From contig CANQXX010000002.1 of assembly GCA_947627905.1 (NCBI GenBank), forward strand, positions 1 to 64,000: a stretch of DNA of 64,000 nt, given 5' to 3'. Source of the DNA: an uncultured Clostridia bacterium. Lineage in GTDB: Bacteria > Bacillota > Clostridia > Oscillospirales > Ruminococcaceae. Numbering within the stretch: position 1 is the stretch's first letter; each line of letters begins with the position of its first letter. Of the stretch, positions 45,090-54,575 are shown one piece after another. Under the pieces are notes generated by a model, which worked only from the letters and a program-made list of their open reading frames with translations, was not told the DNA's origin and did not search any database. Both the position numbers and the translations under genes were made by a program.

Positions 45090-47042
45090 ATGAACAAAAA
45101 AAGAGAATGGGTCAAGAATGCCGCGATAATTTTTCTGGCGGTAATGCTTATACTTACGTTTTTCTCAAATACAATAATGAATTATTCGCTGCCTGAAGTG
45201 TCAGCGCAGTATGTGAACAGCGGAAATTTGTCTGAACAGATACGCGGAAGCGGTACCGTTGAAGCAAATCAGACATATGACATCAAGATAGACGAGACAA
45301 GAACCATTGCTTCGGTAGAAGTAAAAGTAGGTCAGGACGTAAAAAAAGGTCAGACGTTGTACAAACTTGAGGACAGTGAAAGCGCCGAGCTTGAAGATGC
45401 CGAGAAAGAACTGAGGGCGGCAAAAAAAGCATATGACGAAGCGCTTTTGTCCGCAGGCTTCGATTACAGCAGCTACGAACTGGATATTGCCAGCAAAGAG
45501 AAAAATCTGGCGTCTTTGAAGGAAGATCTTTCAAATATTTCGGTATATCAGGACGATTACGAAAAAGCAAAGGAAAAAACCGATGAGATAGAAAAAGAAA
45601 TAAAGGATTATGAAAAGCAATCCAAAGATCTCGAAAATGAAACAAAACAGTATGATGATATTATTGCTGCAATAGCGGCAGAGGATTATTCTTCGCTCGA
45701 TGCCGAAAATTACAATAAAATAAAAAATGCGCAGACAAAACTTGATGATGCTGAAAAGGACAAAACCGAGTCCGAAGAAAAGATAAAGGAATACGAAAGC
45801 GATATAGCTTCCGGAGGAAATGCCGATTCAATACTTGCAGCAAGACAGGAGGTAGAAAACAAACAGCTTGAGATAAATAAAACATTGACCGCTATAGCCG
45901 AATATACTTACGGAGAAAATACTGAAACAAGTCTTAGCGATCTTCAGAGTACGCTTGCTCAGCAGCAATTGGATCTTAAATATCTTCAGGAGAGATATAA
46001 TAACGAACTTTCAAAATCAAGCAGTTATGATGTGAACAAACGAAAGCTCGATACGGAAAAAACAAATCTCGGACTTCATCAGGACAAATACGACAGAGTA
46101 AAGAAAAGTTTTGATGAGCTAATCGCTTCCATAAATAGGGACGCTAAAAACAAGAAGTCTGAAATAAGCGACAAAATAGACGATATAAATAATAAAATAG
46201 ATGACGCCAAATCACGCCTTGAGGACGCTCAGGCTGAGGAAGAAGAAGCAAAATCAAAGGCTTCCGTATCTGTGGAGGAGCAAGAAAAGAAAATAAGTGA
46301 TGCCGAATTTGAACTTGAAAAAGCCAGAATAGATCTTTCACAGAAAAAAGAAGAAGATGCAATAACTGCAAGCAAGAATGAGCTTGCCATCAGTGATCTT
46401 CAGGCTTCGGTCACCGACGCTGAAAAAAAGGTCGAAAAATATAAGTCCAAATCTACCGGCGCTGAGATTACGGCAAAGGTCGGAGGCAAGGTCACCGCGC
46501 TGGCATTTTCGGCAGGCGAGGAAGCGACAATGGACTCTGTTGTCGCATCTATAGAAATGACCGAAAAGGGCTATACGCTTGAAATGACGGTTACCGCCGA
46601 GCAGGCAAGAAAGGTTCAGGTAGGAGATGAAGCCGAAGTACAGTATTTCTGGTATGGGGACGCCAAGGCAGTTCTGGATTCTATAACTCCCGATAAGGCA
46701 AATCCGGCTCAGAACAAGATACTTAAATTTTCCATTACAGGAGATGTTACGCCGGGTCAGAATATTCAGCTTGCTTTGGGTACAAAAGGACAGCAGTATG
46801 ACTACATAGTCCCTAACAGCTCTATAAGGGAGGATACCAACGGTAAATTCGTTCTTGTGGTCACCGCTAAGAGCAGTCCTCTCGGAAACAGATATATTGC
46901 CGAAAGAGTGGACGTAGATGTACTTGCTTCCGATGATACTAAATCCGCCGTATCCGGAGGATTCCTCGGAGGAGAATTTATAATCTCTACATCGACAAAA
47001 CCTATAGAACCCGGTATGCAGGTCCGTCTGGTAGACGAATGA
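45090..47042 (+). CDS. HlyD/RND membrane-fusion-like protein with long coiled coil
   Basis: N-terminal TM, lipoyl/barrel-sandwich halves (GSGTVEANQTYDIKI...VGQDVKKGQTLYKLED; TGAEITAKVGGKVTAL) split by about 300 aa of Glu/Lys-rich coiled coil. Confidence 0.85.
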   Translation: MNKKREWVKNAAIIFLAVMLILTFFSNTIMNYSLPEVSAQYVNSGNLSEQIRGSGTVEANQTYDIKIDETRTIASVEVKVGQDVKKGQTLYKLEDSESAELEDAEKELRAAKKAYDEALLSAGFDYSSYELDIASKEKNLASLKEDLSNISVYQDDYEKAKEKTDEIEKEIKDYEKQSKDLENETKQYDDIIAAIAAEDYSSLDAENYNKIKNAQTKLDDAEKDKTESEEKIKEYESDIASGGNADSILAARQEVENKQLEINKTLTAIAEYTYGENTETSLSDLQSTLAQQQLDLKYLQERYNNELSKSSSYDVNKRKLDTEKTNLGLHQDKYDRVKKSFDELIASINRDAKNKKSEISDKIDDINNKIDDAKSRLEDAQAEEEEAKSKASVSVEEQEKKISDAEFELEKARIDLSQKKEEDAITASKNELAISDLQASVTDAEKKVEKYKSKSTGAEITAKVGGKVTALAFSAGEEATMDSVVASIEMTEKGYTLEMTVTAEQARKVQVGDEAEVQYFWYGDAKAVLDSITPDKANPAQNKILKFSITGDVTPGQNIQLALGTKGQQYDYIVPNSSIREDTNGKFVLVVTAKSSPLGNRYIAERVDVDVLASDDTKSAVSGGFLGGEFIISTSTKPIEPGMQVRLVDE

Positions 47043-48151
47043 TAATAAGGAATGATCTTATGAAGCCTAAACATATAATTTTACTTGCGGCAGATGCGGC
47101 GTCAATAGTGTTTTTTGTCTGCACGACAATAATTGCGCTTGTTCTGGCAGGTTCGCTTCCGGATCAGCAGACTGCGGAACGCTGGGGTGGAAAAGAACGG
47201 TATTCTCAGGTGAGTATGTTCACCGATTACGATAACGGGCTGACCATAGATTCTATATTCATGGCAAGAACAGATATAGAAAAGAAGTTAGTTGAAAATT
47301 CCCTGCCCGTTGAAGCTTATGGAGCCAGAGTATGGGTAGATGCGTTTTCTTCCTATGATCTTGCAATGCCGGTTGCATCTGACAGAGCATCTGCGGAATC
47401 GGCTGCAATAATTACCGGAGGAGATTTCTTCCTGTTCCACCCTCAGGATATTATAAGCGGCTATTATTATTCTGAAAGTGATACAATGTATGACAGGATA
47501 GTAATAGACGATGTCCTTGCATGGCAGCTTTTCGGAGCGTCCGATGTTGTCGGAATGCCGGTGACCATAGGCGGAAAGTATTTTTACGTTGCCGGCGTTT
47601 TCAAGCGCAGTGAAAACAGCGACATTGAAAAAGTTTATGGTGAAAAGCCCAGATTGTTCATGCCGTATCAGGGATATTCGCTTATATCTCCGGATGAGGG
47701 AATAAAGTTTTCCTGCTATGAAGCCTGCCTGCCTGATCCGGTCACGGGTCTGGGAAAACAGATAGTTTCCGAATCGTTCAGCGTAAAAGATGAAAACCGC
47801 AGGATAGTTGAAAATTCCGTGCGTTACAGACTTAAAAACCGCTTTTCGCTTATTGCAGATAACGGTATGCGTTCGGTGGTGGATATTCCTTTGGTTTATC
47901 CTTATTGGGAAAATGCGGCGCGAATGACAGAGGACAGATCCGCCGCGCTGCTTGTAATGCAGATAATAGGACTTGCCGCTCCGGTGTTCACGCTGGTTTA
48001 TCTTTTCAGACTGCTTATAAAAAACAGGAAAAAGATATTTGAAAAAGTCCGTGACGGAGCGGTAGGAGCTTACCGAAAGACAAGTGAAAAGATAAAAGAA
48101 AACAAAAAGGTAAATGCAGATAAAAAGCAGGATAATACCGTGAAAAATTAA
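47039..48151 (+). CDS. Membrane protein with MacB/FtsX-like extracytoplasmic domain
   Basis: N-terminal TM, periplasmic core-like domain (IITGGDFFLFHPQDIISGYYYSES...IVIDDVLAWQLFGASDVVGMPVTIGGKYFYVAGVFK), one C-terminal TM, basic tail. Confidence 0.65.
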   Translation: MIIRNDLMKPKHIILLAADAASIVFFVCTTIIALVLAGSLPDQQTAERWGGKERYSQVSMFTDYDNGLTIDSIFMARTDIEKKLVENSLPVEAYGARVWVDAFSSYDLAMPVASDRASAESAAIITGGDFFLFHPQDIISGYYYSESDTMYDRIVIDDVLAWQLFGASDVVGMPVTIGGKYFYVAGVFKRSENSDIEKVYGEKPRLFMPYQGYSLISPDEGIKFSCYEACLPDPVTGLGKQIVSESFSVKDENRRIVENSVRYRLKNRFSLIADNGMRSVVDIPLVYPYWENAARMTEDRSAALLVMQIIGLAAPVFTLVYLFRLLIKNRKKIFEKVRDGAVGAYRKTSEKIKENKKVNADKKQDNTVKN

Positions 48152-48285
48152 AACGCTGTCATTGCAGAAAAATATTTTGCTCTATTAACATTTTTACTGT
48201 AAGAATAGAGGAATTTTTTCGTCTTTTATATCAGATAGTATGTTCTGATGAAAACTATCGTTATAGTAAAAATGGAGGTATATTC

Positions 48286-50550
48286 ATGAACAAAATATTC
48301 AAGCAGGTCACGGCGGCGTTACTTGCGGCATTTACTCTTACAGGAATGGTCTCCTGCAAAAGAACAGAGGAAAGCGGAGAAAATTTTACCGGGAACGGCA
48401 GTTCCGTTACGGAAGAAAAAGGCGGTATATTTTCCGGAAATAAAGAAGAAAAGAAGAGCGGACCTCTTGCATCAAAGGAGCATATTTTTTCAGCGGTCAA
48501 CATAAGTATTTCAGGTGGGACGCAGCCTGTAAACGGAATTTTTTCTGACGGAGAAAAAATATTTGCCGCGGTGGGAAGCAAAATTTTTACATATTCTCTT
48601 GACGGTAAACCCGAAAATACAGTTGACATTCTTTCGGATACGGAAGGACAGCGCTTTCTGGCATTTGCGGCAGTCTGCGGATATAATTTCCTGACGGTGG
48701 AAAATTCGGAGGAGCTTCCGTTTGCGGCAAAATATGACATGACCGGAAATAAAATTTCCGAAACGAGCCTTGAAAATATCGTAAACGAAACGGGAGAGCG
48801 AAGTTTGTACGTCACCTCCGCAGCAGTCTCTGATGACGGAACGCTTTTTCTTACTCAGCACGGCGGATTATATTCCGCAAATGAAAATTCAGTGAGAAAG
48901 CTCGCAGGCGGTGCAGACAGATATTTCGGAAATGTTATAAAGACCGGTGACGGCAGGATATTTGCGGAATATTCCGATCCAAGCGGGAATAACATTCTTG
49001 CGGAAGTAAATGATACCGGAACTCTGTCCGGGGAATTTTCCCTTGATGTTTCGGGAGAAATTATAAGCGGCTCCGGCGGATATGATATGTTCATTCTCGG
49101 AAGTACGGAAATTTTTGCCTATGACATTGATACCGGTGAAACTTCAACTCTTGTCGATCTTTCCGCTTCGGGGATAGACGCTGGATCAGTCTCCGCAGAA
49201 AACGGCATAACGATACTCCCCGACGGCAGGATCATAATAACAGTGAAAAACATTATCGCCGGCGGTTTCTATTCGGAATTAGATCTGTCAGCGTGCATAC
49301 TTACCGAGATCCCTCCCGAAGAGATACCGGATAGGGAGCTTGTTAAAATTTACGCGCTGGCTTTAAATAATGATGTTAAACGGGCAGTGACCGACTTCAA
49401 CAAAAACAGCGGCGAATATTACATAGAACTTACAGATTTTTATGACGTGGACGGCGATTACGCGGACAAGCTCTCGCGAATGAACAGCGAAATGACTTCT
49501 GGGAATATTCCAGACATTATAGCGTTAAGCGGAGCAATGCCCGTAGAAAGCTACGCTTCAAAAGGATTGCTTGCAGACCTTTACGATTTTATGGACAGTG
49601 ACCCCGATTTTCACAGAGAGGACTATTTGCAGAACATCTTCGCGGCTTACGAGACCGACGGAAAGCTTTACGAGGCTGTTCCGGAATTCAGTATAAATAC
49701 GCTTGTGGGAAAGACTTCAAAAGTCGGCAGTTCCCAAGGCTGGACAATGGACGAATTTATAGCTTTTGCGGACAAAAATGCTTCTGACGGCTCATGGCAG
49801 GGACTTTTTGAATCCACATCATGCTCAAAAATGAATATGCTTTTAACTTTCATGACGTTTAATTTCAGCAGCTATATGAACGCAAAAACGGGGGAATGTT
49901 ATTTTGACGGCGATGATTTTATAAAGCTGTTGGATTTCTGCAATAGATTTCCCGAAAAGACCGTAAGCAAGGACAAAATCGACTATTCTTCCGAGCTGAC
50001 TGCATATCTTGAGGACAGAACTTTGCTGATGACAACTTCCATATGCAGCTTCCGTGACATAAAAACACTTGAACAGACCGAGTTCGGCGGCAGCATAACG
50101 TTCAAAGGCTATCCCTGCGGCGGGAACGGTTCGTTTATTTCGGAGGATCTTTCCCTTGCGATCACTTCCAAGGCGGCAGAGCCGGAGGGCGCATGGGAAT
50201 TTGTAAAATATTTCTGGTCGGAGGAATATCAGTCGGGATATATCGGAGCGCAAAGCTATAATTTTCCTGTAAAAATTTCCGTTCTGGAACGCGCCGCTGA
50301 GCGTGCAAAGACCAATGCGGACAGAGATATCTATTCAGGCAGACCTGCTGCCGATCCAAACACCGACGAGGACAATGCAAGAATTATGGATCTCATCAAT
50401 TCTCTGACGGAGACCCGAAGCTATAACAGCTATGTTTACGACATCGTAAGAGAAGAAGCAGGAGCATATTTTTCCGGACAGAAATCCGCTGAGGAAGTTG
50501 CGGAGATCATTCAGAACCGCGCTTCAAACTATCTTGCGGAAAACAGATAA
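48286..50550 (+). CDS. Large extracellular solute-binding lipoprotein (family 1 type)
   Basis: Lipobox LTGMVSC; C-terminal SBP domain (YALALNNDVKRAVTDFNKNSGEYYIELTDF...GAWEFVKYFWSEEYQ). Confidence 0.8.
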   Translation: MNKIFKQVTAALLAAFTLTGMVSCKRTEESGENFTGNGSSVTEEKGGIFSGNKEEKKSGPLASKEHIFSAVNISISGGTQPVNGIFSDGEKIFAAVGSKIFTYSLDGKPENTVDILSDTEGQRFLAFAAVCGYNFLTVENSEELPFAAKYDMTGNKISETSLENIVNETGERSLYVTSAAVSDDGTLFLTQHGGLYSANENSVRKLAGGADRYFGNVIKTGDGRIFAEYSDPSGNNILAEVNDTGTLSGEFSLDVSGEIISGSGGYDMFILGSTEIFAYDIDTGETSTLVDLSASGIDAGSVSAENGITILPDGRIIITVKNIIAGGFYSELDLSACILTEIPPEEIPDRELVKIYALALNNDVKRAVTDFNKNSGEYYIELTDFYDVDGDYADKLSRMNSEMTSGNIPDIIALSGAMPVESYASKGLLADLYDFMDSDPDFHREDYLQNIFAAYETDGKLYEAVPEFSINTLVGKTSKVGSSQGWTMDEFIAFADKNASDGSWQGLFESTSCSKMNMLLTFMTFNFSSYMNAKTGECYFDGDDFIKLLDFCNRFPEKTVSKDKIDYSSELTAYLEDRTLLMTTSICSFRDIKTLEQTEFGGSITFKGYPCGGNGSFISEDLSLAITSKAAEPEGAWEFVKYFWSEEYQSGYIGAQSYNFPVKISVLERAAERAKTNADRDIYSGRPAADPNTDEDNARIMDLINSLTETRSYNSYVYDIVREEAGAYFSGQKSAEEVAEIIQNRASNYLAENR

Positions 50551-50629
50551 GCTATGATATCCCATACCATGTGTTGAAATTTCACAGGTATTGATATATA
50601 ATTAAAGAAAAGAAAGGAAGGTTATCAAG

Positions 50630-53098
50630 ATGAATAAAACAGCATCGAGAATAACTGCCGCGGTAATGGCTGCGGCACTGGCTGTGGGGTTTTCCTCCTG
50701 CGGCAAAAAGGGTGATGTGATCGCTTCAAAGGAACACGTCTACTCTTCACAGATAATAGAGCTTCCCGAGGGCATGACCTACAGGCAGAAGGTGCTTTAC
50801 GGCAATGAAAAGCTCTTTATAATCGGCGAAAATCAATGGGAAGAACCGGCAGATAGTACGGCAGGTGCTTCTTCGGACGGGACTGCTGCCGAAACCACTG
50901 CTGCGGCTGAAGAAATTTTAGCAGATGATGCAGCTCCGGTCGAAACGGTATGGCACAGCGAGACTAAAATGCAGGTCGTTGATATGGAAGGAAATCTTAT
51001 CAAGGAAACAGTCATTTCCTCCAGCGATCAGAATATGAATGAAAGCCGCAATATTTCAAACATGATAGTTTTGAACAGCGGCGATCTGCTATCAATGGAA
51101 CAAACATACCGTTGGGACGAAACAACAGGTGAATCCGACGAGCATTACTATCTTGTAAAATACAGCGCCGAGGACGGCAGCAAAATTTCCGAAGCCGATT
51201 TGCAGGCTGTTTATGATGCCGCTTCAAAAGACGATAATTATGTATATTTCAGAGATATGATTGAAACTGCTGACGGAACAATACTGATCCCCGGCAACGG
51301 TGACGGAACGATCTACATGACAAACGACAAAGGCGAAATGCTCGGAGAGATCAAGAACGATTCCTTTGACGAAAATTCATGGATGAACGGCGTTTACAGA
51401 GCGGGCGACGGCAGGATATTTACAATGGTGACTACAAGCAGAATGGACGGCGACAATTATATCTCCGAGTCAAAACTTGTGGAAATAGATGTTGCCGGAC
51501 GTAAATTAGGCGCAGAATATCCCTGCCATATAAACGGTTCTGTAATGAACGGCACCGATAAATATGACCTGCTTATTACAAGGGATTCCGGACTTTCAGG
51601 ATATGATATCGAAACTGATACTACCGAAACTATGGTAGACTGGCTCAAATCCGGCATTGACACCACGGCTATGGACACTTCAACGGGCATAAGCGTTCTC
51701 CCGGACGGAAGAATTTTCTGCATTACCTATAATTATGACTGGAACGGCGGAGGCGGTTACAGCTGGAGCAGCGACGATCAGGTGGTAAATATCCTTACGG
51801 AAGTTGATCCGTCTACGCTGCCTGACAAGAAGCTCATAAAGCTGTATGCTATATATCTTGACGTTGGGATCAAGCGCCAGATACTGGAATACAACAAGAA
51901 CAGCACCGAATATGAGATAGAGCTTACTTCCTATCAGGATTTTGCAATAAACAGCTACGACGACGCAATTACAAAGCTGAACAATGATATGATAGCCGGA
52001 AATCTTCCCGACATTCTTGTTATCGACAGTCAGCTTCCCGTAGACAGCTATATTTCAAAGGGGCTGCTTGCAAATCTGTATGATTTCATGGACAAGGACG
52101 ATACCTTCAACCGTGATGATTACCTCCAGAATATTTTCAAAGCATATGAAACAAACGGAAAACTTTATGAAATAATCCCGTCATTCACCATAAATACTCT
52201 TGTCGGCAAGACTTCTAAGTTAGGCTCTGAACCGGGCTGGACCGTAGATGAATTTATTCAGTTCTGCGACGAGAACACCGAGTCGGCGGATCAGATATTC
52301 GGCGACAGGTGGGGAACTAAATCTTCAATGCTCAGCAACTTTATGTATTACAACAGCGCCAGCTTTATAAACAAGGAGACGGGCGAATGTAAATTCAATA
52401 CCGGAGAGTTTGAGAAGATACTTGAATTTTGCAACAAATTCCCCAAGGAATACGACGAAAGTGCTATGAACATGGACGACAATTACTGGAACGAGTATGA
52501 AAGCCGTTTCAGAGAGGACAGAGCGCTGCTCAGTCAGGCATATGTAAACAACTTCCGCTTCTTTAAGGAAAACGAACTGGGTACGTTCGGCGAACCTATA
52601 ACCGTAAAGGGCTATCCCACCAGTGAGGGCAACGGTTCTGTCATCAATGCATATACATCAATGGCAATAACCTCAAAGGCGAAAAACGCCGACGGAGCAT
52701 GGGATTTTGTAAAATACTTCTATTCTGACGAATATCAGGATCAGTTTGCAACACCAAATTCCTATGAGTTCCCGGTAAAGATCTCCTCGCTTGAAAAACA
52801 GGCGGCAGCGGCAAAGGAAAAGCCGTATTATACCGATGAGAACGGAGAAAAAGTAGAGTACGAAAACTCTTATTGGATCAACGGACAGTCTATAACCATT
52901 CCCGTGAATACCGATGAGGAAAATCAGAGAATGATGGATTTCATCAAGTCGGTAGATACCTCCGGGCGTTACGATCAGCAGGCTATGGATATAATCACCG
53001 AAGAAGCCACCGCATTCTTTGAGGGTCAGAAATCAGCAAAAGATGTTGCGAATATAATCCAGAACAGAGTTTCAAACTATATTGCCGAAAACAGATAA
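50630..53098 (+). CDS. Large extracellular solute-binding lipoprotein, paralogue of preceding gene
   Basis: Lipobox AVGFSSC; shared LPVDSYISKGLLANLYDFMDKDDTFNRDDYLQNIFKAYETNGKLYEIIPSFTINTLVGKTSKLGSEPGWTVDEFI. Confidence 0.82.
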   Translation: MNKTASRITAAVMAAALAVGFSSCGKKGDVIASKEHVYSSQIIELPEGMTYRQKVLYGNEKLFIIGENQWEEPADSTAGASSDGTAAETTAAAEEILADDAAPVETVWHSETKMQVVDMEGNLIKETVISSSDQNMNESRNISNMIVLNSGDLLSMEQTYRWDETTGESDEHYYLVKYSAEDGSKISEADLQAVYDAASKDDNYVYFRDMIETADGTILIPGNGDGTIYMTNDKGEMLGEIKNDSFDENSWMNGVYRAGDGRIFTMVTTSRMDGDNYISESKLVEIDVAGRKLGAEYPCHINGSVMNGTDKYDLLITRDSGLSGYDIETDTTETMVDWLKSGIDTTAMDTSTGISVLPDGRIFCITYNYDWNGGGGYSWSSDDQVVNILTEVDPSTLPDKKLIKLYAIYLDVGIKRQILEYNKNSTEYEIELTSYQDFAINSYDDAITKLNNDMIAGNLPDILVIDSQLPVDSYISKGLLANLYDFMDKDDTFNRDDYLQNIFKAYETNGKLYEIIPSFTINTLVGKTSKLGSEPGWTVDEFIQFCDENTESADQIFGDRWGTKSSMLSNFMYYNSASFINKETGECKFNTGEFEKILEFCNKFPKEYDESAMNMDDNYWNEYESRFREDRALLSQAYVNNFRFFKENELGTFGEPITVKGYPTSEGNGSVINAYTSMAITSKAKNADGAWDFVKYFYSDEYQDQFATPNSYEFPVKISSLEKQAAAAKEKPYYTDENGEKVEYENSYWINGQSITIPVNTDEENQRMMDFIKSVDTSGRYDQQAMDIITEEATAFFEGQKSAKDVANIIQNRVSNYIAENR

Positions 53099-53106
53099 AA
53101 CTTTCA

Positions 53107-53135
53107 GAGCCGCCCTTATAAGGGCGGCTTCCTTT
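53107..53135 (+). terminator. Intrinsic terminator
   Basis: GCCGCCCTTATAAGGGCGGCttccttttt. Confidence 0.8.
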
Positions 53136-53175
53136 TTGTGGAAATATCTGTATAAAATGTATTGCTTTTTTATTG

Positions 53176-53208
53176 AGGTCCTCCGTATATACTGCGGAGG
53201 ACCTTTTT
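53176..53208 (+). terminator. Second intrinsic terminator
   Basis: AGGTCCTCCGtatatactgCGGAGGACCTTTTTT. Confidence 0.85.
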
Positions 53209-53299
53209 TCGTTAACTTTATATTAATTAAATTCTGTATAAAATTATATTTATAAGTGGTATAATTAACATGATTATATTTTAGTACGAGGTGTTTTGC

Positions 53300-54511
53300 G
53301 TGAATAACAGAATTGTTAAAAAGGCAGGTGCTGTTCTTATGTCCGCCCTGATCGCTGTTTCAATGACTTGCTGCAATTCCGGAAACAATGATGAAGCCAA
53401 TGCTTCGGAAACTGTTTCGGAGACCGCTGCTGAATACACAAAATATGTTTCTACGGTCACACACGATGAAATGCGCGATATTTCATCTTTTGAACTTATC
53501 AAGGAAATGAAAGTCGGCTGGAGCCTCGGCAATACTCTTGACGCATACGACGGACGCGTCGAGGGCAATGAGACCGAGACCTGCTGGGGAAATCCTGCTG
53601 CCACATACGAGCTTTTTACAGCCGTTAAAGACGCCGGATTTAACGTTGTCAGGATACCGGTAACCTGGACAGGTCATATGGACGCAGAAGGCAATATAGA
53701 TGAGGCTTGGATGGACAGAGTTCAGGAAGTAGTGGATTATGCTTACGGACAGGATCTGTTCGTTATACTCAATATCCACCATGAGGACTGGCACGATCCG
53801 TATGATAACAGATTTGAAAAGGCTTCCGAAAAGCTGAAAAAGGTCTGGACGCAGATAGGCGAACGCTTTAAGGATTACGACGAAAAGCTCATATTTGAGG
53901 GACTTAACGAACCCCGTAAGAGAAATACTCCTCTTGAATGGAACGGCGGAGACGCAGAGGGTCATGATGTGGTAAACAAGCTCGACGCTGTGTTTGTTGA
54001 AACTATCCGCAGTCTTGGCGGAAATAATCCGAAAAGACATCTTATGATACCGGATTATGCAGCGTCGGTAACAGATAGTGCTATGAACGATTTCATTTTC
54101 CCGGAGGGAGACGATAAGCTGATACTTTCGCTCCATGCGTATACTCCGTATGACTTTGCTCTTGACCTTGATCTTACGAAGAATGAATTTTCGGAGGATA
54201 AAGGCGGAAAAGATATAAAGTGGGTAATGGATTCCATAAAAACAAAGTTTATTGACAATAATATCCCTGTTATTCTCGGCGAATTTGGCGCAGTAAGCAA
54301 GGGAAATATGGATGAACGGGTCGAATGGGTGAAATTCTATATCAGCGAAGCTAAAAAGATAGGAGTTCCGTGCCTGTGGTTCGATAACGGATCATTTACC
54401 GGAGACGGGGAAAATCTGGGGCTTATAGACAGAACGACATATATGTGGAGATTTAACGATCTGAAAGACGCTATGATCGAAGCCGCAAACGGCGAAGAAA
54501 CGTCTGAATAA
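53300..54511 (+). CDS. Lipoprotein GH5 endoglucanase (GH5_4-like), no dockerin or CBM seen
   Basis: GWSLGNTLDAYDG...ETCWGNP, VRIPVTW, NIHHEDW, FEGLNEPR (acid/base Glu), ILGEFGA (nucleophile Glu); lipobox VSMTCC; GTG start after gaggtg. Confidence 0.93.
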   Translation: MNNRIVKKAGAVLMSALIAVSMTCCNSGNNDEANASETVSETAAEYTKYVSTVTHDEMRDISSFELIKEMKVGWSLGNTLDAYDGRVEGNETETCWGNPAATYELFTAVKDAGFNVVRIPVTWTGHMDAEGNIDEAWMDRVQEVVDYAYGQDLFVILNIHHEDWHDPYDNRFEKASEKLKKVWTQIGERFKDYDEKLIFEGLNEPRKRNTPLEWNGGDAEGHDVVNKLDAVFVETIRSLGGNNPKRHLMIPDYAASVTDSAMNDFIFPEGDDKLILSLHAYTPYDFALDLDLTKNEFSEDKGGKDIKWVMDSIKTKFIDNNIPVILGEFGAVSKGNMDERVEWVKFYISEAKKIGVPCLWFDNGSFTGDGENLGLIDRTTYMWRFNDLKDAMIEAANGEETSE

Positions 54512-54575
54512 ATATCAAGACGGGGGGAACACTTGACGGTGTTCCCCCTGTTGAACTGGAACAGGAGAGAAATAT

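Noticed and set aside
45090-47042. Internal coding repeats in the coiled coil as a DNA repeat element
   Set aside because: Repetition is heptad-type Glu/Lys/Asp bias of a coiled coil, not a nucleotide repeat.
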